A DNA stretch of 64,000 nt. Source: Pseudomonas sp. B6002. Its GTDB lineage: Bacteria > Pseudomonadota > Gammaproteobacteria > Pseudomonadales > Pseudomonadaceae. Below the pieces are notes generated by a model that saw nothing but the letters and a program-made list of their open reading frames with translations, was not told the origin of the DNA and did no database searches. Both the position numbers and the translations under genes were made by a program. Of the stretch, positions 37,739 through 47,774 are shown piece by piece (positions within the stretch are counted from its first letter, which is position 1; each line of letters opens with the position of its first letter). The stretch spans positions 157,787-221,786 of the forward strand of contig NZ_JACAOY010000025.1 in the NCBI RefSeq assembly GCF_013385985.1, given 5' to 3'.

Positions 37739-38075
37739 CGACGAGCTACCCGTCATCCCAGGCAAACGCTACTTCACCATTGGTGAAGTCAGCGAGCTCT
37801 GTGCGGTAAAACCGCACGTGCTGCGCTATTGGGAGCAGGAGTTTCCTCAACTCAACCCCGTCAAACGCACCGGGAACCGTCGGTATTATCAGCGCCAGGA
37901 TGTGCTGATGATCCGACAGATCCGTGCGTTGCTGTACGACCAGGGGTTCACCATCAGCGGCGCGCGCCAGCGTATGTCCGGTGATGAAGCCAAAGACGAC
38001 ACCACCCAATACAAACAACTGATCCGCCAGATGATCTCCGAACTCGAAGATGTGCTGGTGGTGCTGAAGAAGTAA
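37719..38075 (+). CDS. MerR family transcriptional regulator
   Basis: A 118-residue MerR-type regulator: winged HTH at about 15-80 ([44 protein letters not shown]) and a short C-terminal coiled coil with no cysteines for metal. It matches the conserved small MerR protein that follows ihfA across Pseudomonas. ATG 37719 lies inside the end of ihfA (20-base overlap) with GAGG just upstream. Target and signal unknown. Confidence 0.9.
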   Translation: MLEPSHNDELPVIPGKRYFTIGEVSELCAVKPHVLRYWEQEFPQLNPVKRTGNRRYYQRQDVLMIRQIRALLYDQGFTISGARQRMSGDEAKDDTTQYKQLIRQMISELEDVLVVLKK

Positions 38076-38094
38076 TTCCAGCTTTTAAAATACT

Positions 38095-38122
38095 TCCACA
38101 TTTCAAAAGCTTGCGGTATATT
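38095..38122 (+). promoter_or_regulatory. promoter of tRNA-Pro
   Basis: A TATATT -10 box (38117-38122) with a weak -35 TCCACA (38095-38100), 43 bases before the tRNA. Confidence 0.5.
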
Positions 38123-38165
38123 CCGGTTCGCTTCCTCAAGAAGCGAACCCAGTAACACGCCTAGT

Positions 38166-38242
38166 CGGGGCGTAGCGCAGTCCGGTAGCGCACTAGCATG
38201 GGGTGCTAGGGGTCGAGTGTTCGAATCACTCCGTCCCGACCA
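38166..38242 (+). tRNA. tRNA-Pro (anticodon GGG)
   Basis: A 77-base cloverleaf. The acceptor CGGGGCG / CGTCCCG has one G-T pair, the anticodon loop is CATGGGGTG with GGG, the T-loop GTTCGAATCAC, and CCA is encoded (38240-38242). A phage-derived patch begins right after it, in the place typical of tRNA-targeting integration. Confidence 0.95.
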
Positions 38243-38386
38243 TTATTCCTGAGTAAAGTCAGACATTTGAGCCGATCAACTGGATCGGCTTTTTTGTGTC
38301 TGCGGGAAATTCGCGAAAAGCGCAAAAGCTTATTTAGCAGATACTTGGAGATGGCTAACTATTTCCATTGGGAATATTCTTGCTGG

Positions 38387-39178
38387 ATGACGAACGAAAG
38401 ACGCCAATTGCTGGACTGGGAGCGCGATGAGTGCGCGGCTTTGAAAAAGGCCCTTGCGGACTACAATTCTGCGCGCCCCAAGGACAAGCGCCTTACCCAA
38501 GACGAAATAGCCCATGCCGTAGGGATGAGCCAGGGAACGCTGGGAAGCCATCTCAACGGTCACCGACCTTTAACCCAAAAACTTGCCGTTTCCATGGCGC
38601 AAATGCTCGGCGTTCCAATCGGATGTTTCAGCAAGCGGATTGAAGCCGACATAGGCCGAATGGCCTCTGCCGTTGGCATCAACTCGGCAATCGCCGGCCC
38701 GAACGTTGACGAACGCATTCCACCGCGCAGCTTCGACCTTGCCGATGACGAGAGCTACACCGGCGTCTTGCAACTGACCGCTCGCGGATCAACCGGTGGC
38801 GGCGATGACAACTCGCACGTCGAGATACGTGGTGTGCTGGCTTTCAAAACAGAATGGTTGCGCGCCAACAACCTCAACCAGCGGCATCTGGACGTGATCT
38901 ACGCCAGCGGCCACAGCATGGAGCCGACCATCAATGATGGTGACGTGCTGCTGATTGACGAGTCGAAGATCGAGCCAAAGGACGGCCAAATCTTTGCCAT
39001 GCAGAGCGCGTCCAAGGGGACGATCGTAAAGCGCCTGGTGAGGTCCGACTTTGACGGTTGGATCATCCGCAGTGATAACCCTGACAAGACGCGCTACGGC
39101 GACGAAGCGCTGCGTGACGGGGAGATAAATGAAATTCGTATCATTGGGCGCGTGATTTGGCGAGGCGGAGTGCTTTAG
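38387..39178 (+). CDS. phage-type S24 repressor with XRE helix-turn-helix
   Basis: About 263 residues. An N-terminal XRE-type HTH (LTQDEIAHAVGMSQGTLGSHLNG) is followed by a LexA/CI-like peptidase S24 domain with catalytic Ser177 (ASGHSMEP) and Lys215 (GTIVKRLV). It would repress until RecA-stimulated self-cleavage. The cleavage site (Ala-Gly or Cys-Gly) is not obvious; IAGPN near residue 97 is a candidate. The start is uncertain: ATG 38387 gives the typical N-terminus (MTNERRQLL), while ATG 38351 has GGAG directly against it. Lies alone after tRNA-Pro without integrase, cro or lysis genes. Confidence 0.85.
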   Translation: MTNERRQLLDWERDECAALKKALADYNSARPKDKRLTQDEIAHAVGMSQGTLGSHLNGHRPLTQKLAVSMAQMLGVPIGCFSKRIEADIGRMASAVGINSAIAGPNVDERIPPRSFDLADDESYTGVLQLTARGSTGGGDDNSHVEIRGVLAFKTEWLRANNLNQRHLDVIYASGHSMEPTINDGDVLLIDESKIEPKDGQIFAMQSASKGTIVKRLVRSDFDGWIIRSDNPDKTRYGDEALRDGEINEIRIIGRVIWRGGVL

Positions 39179-39215
39179 TTACGTGAATGCCTTTGCAAGC
39201 GTCATCCAGCTCACC

Positions 39216-39245
39216 AAGCCCGGCCCAGTGCCGGGCTTCTTGTTT
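39216..39245 (+). terminator. terminator of the S24 repressor gene
   Basis: AAGCCCGG, seven-base loop, CCGGGCTT, then CTTGTTT. Confidence 0.7.
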
Positions 39246-39521
39246 CTGCTTTCCACGGCTTCATCCGCAAACTTGCCACTGAGTGTTATTTATCTCCCTG
39301 GGAAATAAAAATCTCCAATGGAGTTGACATGAGTACTTCCATAGGAGATATTTACTCCATCGCCGGGTAACAACCGGCCAGACAGTAGGCAGCGACGAAC
39401 AGGCCTCCGCGAGCACTGTCCGGTCCTGGAATTTTTGGCTTCCTACACTTACTTGAGCCTCAATCAATACGAGGTTTGTGATTGCCCACGGAAAGGGCGG
39501 TTCAGCAAAAGGAATTTGCTG
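39246..39521. promoter_or_regulatory. operator-like region before the Com-like gene
   Basis: ATCTCC occurs at 39292 and 39311 and its complement GGAGAT at 39344; CTCC-AAT-GGAG (39313-39323) abuts a TTGACA box (39324-39329), and GGAG-ATATTTA-CTCC (39344-39358) overlaps the -10 position GATATT (39347-39352, 17-base spacer). The arrangement looks like a promoter covered by two or three binding sites of one repressor, plausibly the S24 protein just upstream. The rest to 39521 holds nothing recognisable. Confidence 0.5.
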
Positions 39522-39710
39522 ATGTTGAAAGAGTTCAGATGCGGTAGCTGCAAAAGACTTCTCGCCCGTACGGGTGGGTTTACAGAGCTCCAGATCAAGT
39601 GCACCCGATGCGGGACCTTGAATCATGTGAAGGCCACGAGCCTTGAGCAATCGCCTTTGAGCGACATAAAAGCGGAATTCTCCGCGACCAATCATTCGAC
39701 TCAAAGGTAA
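39522..39710 (+). CDS. Com-like zinc-finger protein
   Basis: A 62-residue protein with two CxxC pairs (FRCGSCKRLL and IKCTRCGTLN) about 22 residues apart, the pattern of phage Mu Com, a zinc protein that opens the mom mRNA for translation. AAGGA lies about eight bases before ATG 39522; the frame upstream to 39435 is unsupported. In Mu, mom overlaps com; here no mom-like gene follows, so its target is missing or replaced by the next gene. Confidence 0.75.
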   Translation: MLKEFRCGSCKRLLARTGGFTELQIKCTRCGTLNHVKATSLEQSPLSDIKAEFSATNHSTQR

Positions 39711-39716
39711 ATAATC

Positions 39717-40037
39717 ATGGAACAATTGAAAGTAGGCGCAAAATTCATCAACTACGACGGCTTCGTTGAGCCTGTTCGTCCAATTATCACACCGGCAGAA
39801 AATACCAACGGCATCGTGCTGCGAACCTGCTACGCCTACGGCGGGAAAATGCTTACCGGCACGGTAACGCCCGTTCCAACTAATGGCGAGTTTACGGCGT
39901 TCCCGATTGTGTTCCTTGGCTTGGGCAGCCCGTCGGGCGAAGTTGTCATTCCGGCAGGTCAAGGTCTTTGGTGGGCGCCGGTCGAAGGGGGGTTCAGTCC
40001 CTCTTACGCTTACACCACCTATGACGATCTTGCCTGA
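39717..40037 (+). CDS. hypothetical phage-associated protein
   Basis: A 106-residue acidic, beta-rich protein (FINYDGFVEPVRP, IVFLGLGSPSGEVVIP, aromatic-rich end WWAPVEGGFSPSYAYTTYDD). Six bases after the Com-like gene, so co-transcribed and in the place of mom, but without an acetyltransferase-like sequence. Family not recognised. Confidence 0.55.
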   Translation: MEQLKVGAKFINYDGFVEPVRPIITPAENTNGIVLRTCYAYGGKMLTGTVTPVPTNGEFTAFPIVFLGLGSPSGEVVIPAGQGLWWAPVEGGFSPSYAYTTYDDLA

Positions 40038-40050
40038 TTGAACGGGTCTT

Positions 40051-40140
40051 AAAGAGGGTTTGCCCTCTTTGGCCACCCCTAAGGCCCAGCTCAGTGCTGG
40101 GCCTTACCTATTCAGAGCCTCTGCAAAGCAGGGGCTTTTT
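40051..40140 (+). terminator. tandem hairpins/terminators closing the phage patch
   Basis: Three hairpins in a row: AAAGAGGG/CCCTCTTT (40051-40070), AAGGCCCAGC/GCTGGGCCTT (40081-40105), and AGCCTCTGC/GCAGGGGCT followed by five T (40116-40140). The last has the best intrinsic terminator form. Confidence 0.75.
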
Positions 40141-40268
40141 CGTCTCCAGCGCCAGAAAAGGCCTGATCTGCCGACGCATCATCACGGTATCAGCGCGGGC
40201 GAGGCGTTCTGCCTGGGAGCCGCTCAGGTGTTTGGCCCGTTCCCGTGTCGACCAAATTTCACCGCCCC
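40116..40268 (-). pseudogene. possible gene remnant
   Basis: On the minus strand an open frame without ATG reads GGEIWSTRERAKHLSG then SQAERLARADTVMMRRQI, followed by a tail ending at the hairpin. The composition is protein-like, but the frame is closed by a stop codon upstream inside the CmcJ-like gene. Perhaps the end of a phage or lost chromosomal gene; not identified. Confidence 0.25.
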
Positions 40269-40270
40269 AA

Positions 40271-41104
40271 TCACGCGTCGAAGAACACCAACGCCCTTAC
40301 CTCGATACTTCGCCGTGGTGGTGCATCATCTGGCGTTGTGGGGTCGTCAAACGCCGTGTGTGCGCTCAACCTCGCCACATCCTGCCGCGAATCATGGATC
40401 TTCAACAGCAATGCTTCATCAGGTCGCAATTGCGGGTAGTAATACCAACGATGTGCCGGGTTGGCCTTGACTGAAAACGTCTCGCCGACCTTGTCGCGAT
40501 ACACCAGGTCACTGGGCAGCAGGTCACTCGCCGCCATGCTGCGTGCGTCGCACAACGCCAGTGGGGTGCTCAAAACCGGCGCTCCGATCGGTCGCCATAC
40601 ATTAATAATCGCAAACCGCTTGAGCAGCCGCTGCTGCGCTTCATCGCTGGGCAGGTGGTCATGCACTCGGCGAACGGCCGAGCGTTCGGTCTGGTCGTTG
40701 TGCACGTACCGCACGGGTTCGCGCAGCCCGCGTGCTTCTCGACCTGGGTTATCCACGCGAATCGTATGATCGAAAATCACCACCTTCACGGCACCCGTCT
40801 GCTGCTTGAGCAGCGCTTCGGTTTCCGGGTAGTACAGCAGGCGCACTTGCTCATCATCTTCCAGGTTGGCGACGGCGCTGGTGTGATCAACTTTCTCGAA
40901 GCCGTTGCGATTGATATTGGCCGGTTCATCCAACAGCCGCGCGTTATGGATAGTCACCTGGGTGGGGTCAAGCACACCGCTGCGTTGGGCGACGCCTTCG
41001 GGCGGCGGGTAGGTGTAGTTCACCGGACGTTCTCCGGTGTCCAGCAGGTAATTGAGCACGCCGCGCACCGAGGCGGGGGCGAGCTGAGTCTGATGGGTGC
41101 CCAT
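40271..41104 (-). CDS. CmcJ/NvfI family oxidoreductase
   Basis: A 277-residue protein of the CmcJ/NvfI group, named after cephamycin 7-alpha-methoxylation and fungal oxygenases and related to 2-oxoglutarate-dependent enzymes. Recognised from VNYTYPPPEG near the N-terminus, the His-containing RRVHDHLPSDEA, FAIINVWRPIGAPVLSTPLALCD and ANPAHRWYYYPQLRPDEALLLKIHDS. GGAGGTGG lies before ATG 41104. The SDR gene upstream in the same direction is broken. Natural substrate unknown. Confidence 0.8.
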   Translation of the reverse strand: MGTHQTQLAPASVRGVLNYLLDTGERPVNYTYPPPEGVAQRSGVLDPTQVTIHNARLLDEPANINRNGFEKVDHTSAVANLEDDEQVRLLYYPETEALLKQQTGAVKVVIFDHTIRVDNPGREARGLREPVRYVHNDQTERSAVRRVHDHLPSDEAQQRLLKRFAIINVWRPIGAPVLSTPLALCDARSMAASDLLPSDLVYRDKVGETFSVKANPAHRWYYYPQLRPDEALLLKIHDSRQDVARLSAHTAFDDPTTPDDAPPRRSIEVRALVFFDA

Positions 41105-41121
41105 AAAACCACCTCCAGAGG

Positions 41122-41426
41122 TCAGAACGGTTCCTTGAATGGCCGCAGGTCCAGCTCCTGGGTCCAGGCGCTGCGCGGTTGGGTATGCAGGTACCAATAG
41201 GCGTCGGCGATATCATCGAGCTTCAATGCGCCGTCTTCACCCAGCGTGGTCAGGTACTCGGGCGCGCGGCTTTTTATGCGGTCGCCGTCGATGGACCCAT
41301 CGATGACCACATGGGCGACATGTACATTTTTAGGGCCGAACTCCCTGGCGAAGGACTGCGCCACCGAACGCAACCCAGCCCAACCACCGCGCCGACCCCG
41401 GCGATCCACACCACTGATTCCGCCAT
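41122..41426 (-). pseudogene. SDR gene collapsed by an internal deletion
   Basis: The C-terminal third of a short-chain dehydrogenase (LRSVAQSFAREFGPKNVHVAHVV ... DIADAYWYLHTQPRSAWTQELDLRPF) is intact and ends 18 bases before the CmcJ-like ATG. In another frame, ATG 41426 opens MAESVVWIAGVGAVVGLG, the exact style of an SDR N-terminus with its glycine motif, then breaks off at about 41375. Thus the two ends are joined with the middle (cofactor domain rest and catalytic Tyr-Lys, roughly 130 residues) removed and the frame shifted. No active enzyme can result. Confidence 0.7.
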
Positions 41427-41719
41427 CAACCTTCGCTCCCATGAAGTCCGTGGCTATCAATCTACCGATCCAGCCCCGCCAGGAATAAGAATATCGACAG
41501 CTAAGGATATGCCCTCACGCTGTTACTTCCGCCCACCGGTGGGGCGTTTTCTGAGCCATTTGGTAGCAGATTCCTACGTCTGCATTCCTGCCAATCCGCT
41601 GCGTATCTCATCTATTCCATCCAAATCAACCACTTGCCTCACCACCCACCCAATTGGTACGCATCCTGCTTTTTTGCATTCATGGATAATTGGATACAAA
41701 AATACAAAAGGTGCTGCCG
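41427..41719. other. intergenic region before the GntR regulator
   Basis: AT-rich near its right end: TTGGATACAAAAATACAAA (41690-41708) just before the regulator ATG resembles a FadR/FCD-type operator half-site cluster. A CCACCGGTGG palindrome lies near 41534. No gene seen. Confidence 0.4.
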
Positions 41720-42388
41720 ATGCAATTTGCCCCCGCTTACGTTGACCGCCAGCCCCTTACCGCCGAGGAGGAGGCCTACAACTTCCTGCTTGATGCCATT
41801 TGCAGTGGCCGCTACCGCAAGGGCGACCGGCTGATTGCCGAAGACATCGCCAGTGAAATCGGCATGAGCCGCATGCCGGTGCGCGAAGCCTTTCGCCGCC
41901 TGGATGCCCAGGGTCTGGTCACCCTGAGGCCCAACCGCGGCGCCGTCGTCAGCGGCCTGGATATCGACGAGTTGCACGAAGTCTTCGAGATGCGCAGCGC
42001 CCTCGAGGGCCTGGCAGTACGTGTGGCCGTCAGCCGGATCGGCGAGCGCCAATTGGCCGCACTGGGACGCATGCTCGACGAGATGGACGATTACCGCGAC
42101 GAAAGCGCCGCCTGGGTCGGCCGCCACCGTGCTTTCCACGAATACCTGTGCAGCCTCAGCGGCCGCCCGCGCTTGGTGAAGCAGATCTCGGCGCTGTACT
42201 CGCTGGTGGAAGCGCCCATGCGCCTGTGGCTGCAACACGGTGACAAACCCCTCAGCGCCCGCGAAGAACACGCGGTGATCCTTGATGCGATTCGCGCCGG
42301 TGACGCCGCTCGCGCCGAAGCCGTGGTGCGCGAACACATCGAAGGCACCGTGCCGGCGCTGATCCAGTTTTTGCAGTCGGAAAAATAA
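41720..42388 (+). CDS. GntR family regulator with FCD domain
   Basis: A 222-residue FadR-subfamily regulator: winged HTH (about 20-85, with GDRLIAEDIASEIGMSRMPVREAFRRLDAQGLV) and an all-helical FCD effector domain (HEVFEMRSALEGLAVRVA, with metal-binding Asp/His pattern in RHRAFHEYL). AAAGGTG lies seven bases before ATG 41720. Directly upstream of an ABC importer and gamma-glutamyltransferase in the same direction, so probably their regulator; FCD ligands are mostly small carboxylates or amino acids. Confidence 0.88.
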   Translation: MQFAPAYVDRQPLTAEEEAYNFLLDAICSGRYRKGDRLIAEDIASEIGMSRMPVREAFRRLDAQGLVTLRPNRGAVVSGLDIDELHEVFEMRSALEGLAVRVAVSRIGERQLAALGRMLDEMDDYRDESAAWVGRHRAFHEYLCSLSGRPRLVKQISALYSLVEAPMRLWLQHGDKPLSAREEHAVILDAIRAGDAARAEAVVREHIEGTVPALIQFLQSEK

Positions 42389-42465
42389 TCAGAGGTGGGC
42401 CCAAGCCCACCCGTGTTTTGACTTTGAGTCCTGCCCCGTTAACCAACGAACTGGAGTGTCTGGTC

Positions 42466-43272
42466 ATGCATAAACGCCGCGCCTTGCTGGTGGCTGTCTC
42501 CCTCGGCCTCTGTACCCAATGGGCCTCTGCTGCGCCCCAGGTGCCGGAGCGCTTGAAGAACGCCGACAAACTCGTCTACTGCTCGGGGATGGATTCACCG
42601 CCCCTCGTGTCCTTCGATGAAGCGCAGAAACCGAGGGGACTTACCGTTGACCTGGGCCTGGAAATCGCCAAGCGCCTGGGCGACAAACAGGTGCAGTGGC
42701 GGGTGATTCCATTCTCCGGCCTGGTGCCAGCCTTGCTCGCCCAGCAGTGCGACATGATCGTCGACCAGCTATTCGACAAGCCCGAACGGCGCCAGGTGAT
42801 CGACATCGTCAACTACATGTACTCCAGCCAGTCGGTGGTGGTGCCCAAGGGCAACCCCAAAGGCATCAAGTCGCTGGATGACCTGTCCGGGCACAAGGTC
42901 GCGGTGCTCAACGGCTCCACCATCAAGACCCTGCTCGACGCGCAAAACGACACCCTCACTAAGGCCGGCAAGCCGCCGATGAAGCTGGTGGTCTACAACA
43001 CCGACACCGATGCCTTCCAGGCCCTGCGCATCAGCCAGGTCGACGCCTACGGCACCACCGTAGAAACCGCCGGTTACTACGCCGCCATGGCCCCCGACCT
43101 GTTCCAGGAAGGCGTACCCGCCTTCAGCCGCATCCTCACGGGCCTGGGCATGCGCAAGGACGATCCGCAACTCACTGCCGCCGTGCAGCAGGTGATCAGC
43201 GACATGCGCAGCGACGGCAGCTACGTGGCGTTGCTCAATAAATGGCATGTTAGCAGCGACACTCTCGACTGA
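42466..43272 (+). CDS. amino-acid-type ABC transporter, binding protein (SBP_bac_3)
   Basis: A 268-residue periplasmic protein with a signal peptide (cleavage ASA-A). Family 3 pattern: LVYCSGMDSPPLVSFDEAQKPRG, a middle region with AQQCDMIVDQLFDKPERRQVIDIVNYM, and AVLNGSTIKTLL. TGGAG precedes ATG 42466. Followed by its permease and ATPase. Ligand unknown; family members take amino acids, opines and related small amines. Confidence 0.88.
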   Translation: MHKRRALLVAVSLGLCTQWASAAPQVPERLKNADKLVYCSGMDSPPLVSFDEAQKPRGLTVDLGLEIAKRLGDKQVQWRVIPFSGLVPALLAQQCDMIVDQLFDKPERRQVIDIVNYMYSSQSVVVPKGNPKGIKSLDDLSGHKVAVLNGSTIKTLLDAQNDTLTKAGKPPMKLVVYNTDTDAFQALRISQVDAYGTTVETAGYYAAMAPDLFQEGVPAFSRILTGLGMRKDDPQLTAAVQQVISDMRSDGSYVALLNKWHVSSDTLD

Positions 43273-43283
43273 GGTTTCCAGCC

Positions 43284-44060
43284 ATGAACTTCAATTGGGA
43301 TGTGTTCTGGCAGTACCTGTTGCAGCCCAGCGGGGTGTACCTCACCGGGCTCTGGCTGACGTGCCTGATCGCGGTGTCGGCGATGCTGCTGGGCTGCGTG
43401 CTGGGCTTGGCGGCGGCGCTGTTGCGCCTGTCGAAGAACCCGCTGCTGCACCTGCCGGTACGCTTTTATGTGTGGTTGATGCGTGGCACGCCACTGCTGG
43501 TGCAGATCGTGTTCCTGTACACGGCGCTGGCGGCAGGCGGGATTTTTCGCTTTGAGGACATCGAGCTGTTCGGCCTGATCGTGCCGGGCAATATCCAGGC
43601 GGCCATCATCGCTCTGGGCCTCAATGAAGGCGCGTACATGGCCGAGATCATCCGCGCTGGCATCGGTGCCGTGGACAAGGGCCAGTACGAAGCCGGGCGC
43701 TCCCTGGGCATGGGCTTTGCCAAGTTGATGCGACGCATCGTGCTGCCCCAGGCGTTCCGCGTGATCGTGCCGCCCCTGGGCAACGAGTTCAACGTGATGC
43801 TCAAGAACACCACCCTGGTCAGCGTGATCGGCGTGCAGGAGTTGCTGCTCAGCACCCAGATGGTCACCTCGGCGACGTTCCGCGTGTTCGAGTTGTACCT
43901 GGTGGTCGCGATCTACTTCTTGATGCTCACCACGCTCTGGGGCTTCTTCCAGCGTTGGCTGGAAGCGCGTTTCGGCCAGTCCGACCGACCTTCCGCACCG
44001 CCTCCCGCGTCCAGCCGCATGTTCGGGCGCAGCACCCTGAAACTGCTGAGAGGACGCTGA
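43284..44060 (+). CDS. amino-acid-type ABC transporter, permease (HisMQ type)
   Basis: A 258-residue permease with about five membrane spans and the EAA coupling motif [33 protein letters not shown]. Only one HisMQ permease gene is present, so it probably acts as a homodimer. Eleven bases after the binding protein. Confidence 0.9.
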   Translation: MNFNWDVFWQYLLQPSGVYLTGLWLTCLIAVSAMLLGCVLGLAAALLRLSKNPLLHLPVRFYVWLMRGTPLLVQIVFLYTALAAGGIFRFEDIELFGLIVPGNIQAAIIALGLNEGAYMAEIIRAGIGAVDKGQYEAGRSLGMGFAKLMRRIVLPQAFRVIVPPLGNEFNVMLKNTTLVSVIGVQELLLSTQMVTSATFRVFELYLVVAIYFLMLTTLWGFFQRWLEARFGQSDRPSAPPPASSRMFGRSTLKLLRGR

Positions 44061-44062
44061 CC

Positions 44063-45954
<1,892 letters not shown>

Positions 45955-45971
45955 ATCGAAGAGTCCCTGCC

Positions 45972-47582
45972 ATGTTGAAATTTTCTGCTCACGAGTATCC
46001 CTATCCCTCCCAACGCCAGAGCGTGTTCGCCAGGCGCGGCATGGTCGCGGCTTCCCAACCTTTGGCCGCCCAGGCCGGCATCGAGATCATGCAAAAGGGC
46101 GGCAACGCCATCGATGCGGCCATCGCCACGGCGGCCGCGTTGACCGTGGTGGAGCCCACCGGCTGTGGCCTGGGGGGCGATGCGTTTGCCTTGGTCTGGT
46201 GCAAGGGCCAGCTGCATGGTTTGAATGGCAACGGCCACGCGCCGGCCGCCTTGAGTATCGAGGCGGTGAAAGCGGCAGGGCACGACCAGATGCCGCTGTA
46301 TGGCTGGACGCCGGTCACTGTGCCCGGCTGCCCATCGGCCTGGGCCGAGCTGTCCCAGCGCTTCGGCCAGTTGCCGTTTGCCGAGTTGCTGCAACCGGCC
46401 ATCCGCCTGGCGCGTGACGGGTTCCCGCTGTCGCCGGTGATCGCCCAGCTGTGGCAGGCCGCGCTGGATGAGTTCAGCCCCCACCGTGACCCGGTCCTGG
46501 AGGCCTGGTTCGACACCTTCCTGATGGACGGCCGCGCACCTCGCGCCGGGGAGATATTCCGCAACCCGGCCCAGGCCCGCACCCTCGAAGAACTCGCCGC
46601 CACCCGGTGCGAAAGCCTGTATCGCGGCGCCCTGGCCGAACGCCTGGACGCCCATTCGCGTGCCAGTGGCGGCTACCTGCGGGCCAGCGACCTCAAGGAC
46701 TACCGCGCCCAGTGGGTGGACCCGATCCACATCAATTATCGGGGCGTGGATGTGTGGGAAATCCCCCCGAGCGGCCAAGGCCTGGTGGCGTTGATGGCGC
46801 TCAAGATCCTCGAAGGTTTCAGCTTCGATCACCGCGACAGCCAGCAGACCTGGCACCGTCAGTTGGAGGCCATGAAGCTTGCCTACAGCGACGGCCTGCA
46901 CTACATCACCGACCCGCTGCACATGCGCGTGGCCGTGGCGGATTTGCTCAGTGACGACTACAGCAGCCGGCGCCGTGCCCAGATCGGTGAACAGGCCCAG
47001 CCGCCCAAACCTGGCGACCCGCATGCCAGTGGTACGGTGTACCTGGCCACGGCCGACGCCGAGGGCAACATGGTTTCGTTCATCCAGAGCAACTACCACG
47101 GCTTCGGTTCCGGCGTGGTGCTGCCCGACAGCGGCATTGCCCTGCAGAACCGCGGGCAGGAATTCAGCCTCGACCCGGCCCACGCCAACTGCCTGGCGGC
47201 GGGCAAGAAAACCTTCCACACCATCATTCCCGGGTTCCTCACCAAAGACGGCCAGGCCCTCGGCCCGTTTGGCGTGATGGGCGGCTACATGCAGCCCCAG
47301 GGGCATGTGCAGATGGTGATGAACCTGGTGGATTTCGGCCTCAACCCGCAAGCCGCGCTGGATGCACCGCGCTGGCAATGGCTGGGCGACATGAAGGTCG
47401 GCATCGAACAGGGCGCCTCCCGTGATCTGGCCAATGCGCTGGCTCGGCGTGGTCACAAGGTGCAGGTCGACAGTGACCTGAGCGACTATGGGCGAGGGCA
47501 GATTATCCTGCGCGATCCGGTCAGCGGGGTGCTGTGTGGTGGGACCGAGCCTCGCACGGATTCCCATATCGCGGTGTGGTAA
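45972..47582 (+). CDS. gamma-glutamyltransferase family protein
   Basis: A 536-residue Ntn-hydrolase of the gamma-glutamyltransferase/cephalosporin acylase family. Self-cleavage should occur before Thr355 (ASG-TVYLATADAEGNMVSF), giving two subunits. The N-terminal part has GMVAASQPLAAQAGIEIMQKGGNAIDAAIATA and the C-terminal NRGQEFSLD. No signal peptide is visible at the N-terminus, unlike secreted GGT. Gene order suggests that it processes gamma-glutamyl compounds brought in by the preceding importer. GAAGAG lies before ATG 45972. Confidence 0.87.
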   Translation: MLKFSAHEYPYPSQRQSVFARRGMVAASQPLAAQAGIEIMQKGGNAIDAAIATAAALTVVEPTGCGLGGDAFALVWCKGQLHGLNGNGHAPAALSIEAVKAAGHDQMPLYGWTPVTVPGCPSAWAELSQRFGQLPFAELLQPAIRLARDGFPLSPVIAQLWQAALDEFSPHRDPVLEAWFDTFLMDGRAPRAGEIFRNPAQARTLEELAATRCESLYRGALAERLDAHSRASGGYLRASDLKDYRAQWVDPIHINYRGVDVWEIPPSGQGLVALMALKILEGFSFDHRDSQQTWHRQLEAMKLAYSDGLHYITDPLHMRVAVADLLSDDYSSRRRAQIGEQAQPPKPGDPHASGTVYLATADAEGNMVSFIQSNYHGFGSGVVLPDSGIALQNRGQEFSLDPAHANCLAAGKKTFHTIIPGFLTKDGQALGPFGVMGGYMQPQGHVQMVMNLVDFGLNPQAALDAPRWQWLGDMKVGIEQGASRDLANALARRGHKVQVDSDLSDYGRGQIILRDPVSGVLCGGTEPRTDSHIAVW

Positions 47583-47602
47583 GCCGGCTCCAACCTTCAC
47601 TG

Positions 47603-47656
47603 GCGCCGCGGTTTACCCTGACACACCGCGGCGCGGGGCAAGCCCGCTCACTACAG
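47603..47656. repeat. REP element, left of the iron-uptake locus
   Basis: Inverted repeat GCGCCGCGGT (47603-47612) / ACCGCGGCGC (47625-47634). Bases 47617-47656 recur, inverted, at 54115-54154 (39 of 40 identical). Confidence 0.75.
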
Positions 47657-47774
47657 ATTCTGGGGGATTCACAGATTTCGGGGAGGCGTTGATAAAATAA
47701 GCGAACATGCCTGTCCCTTTTTTTGCCGTCACCGGTCATTCCAGGTAAGTGAACAAAATCGAGAGCTTCCTCCA

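Noticed and set aside
40116..40268. A functional gene on the minus strand after the CmcJ-like gene
   Set aside because: No usable start codon and a stop codon just upstream; listed only as a possible remnant.
38243..41430. An attachment-site duplicate of the tRNA-Pro 3' end
   Set aside because: No second copy of the tRNA end (for example CGAATCACTCCGTCCCGACC) was found downstream by eye, so integration at this tRNA is only suggested by position.
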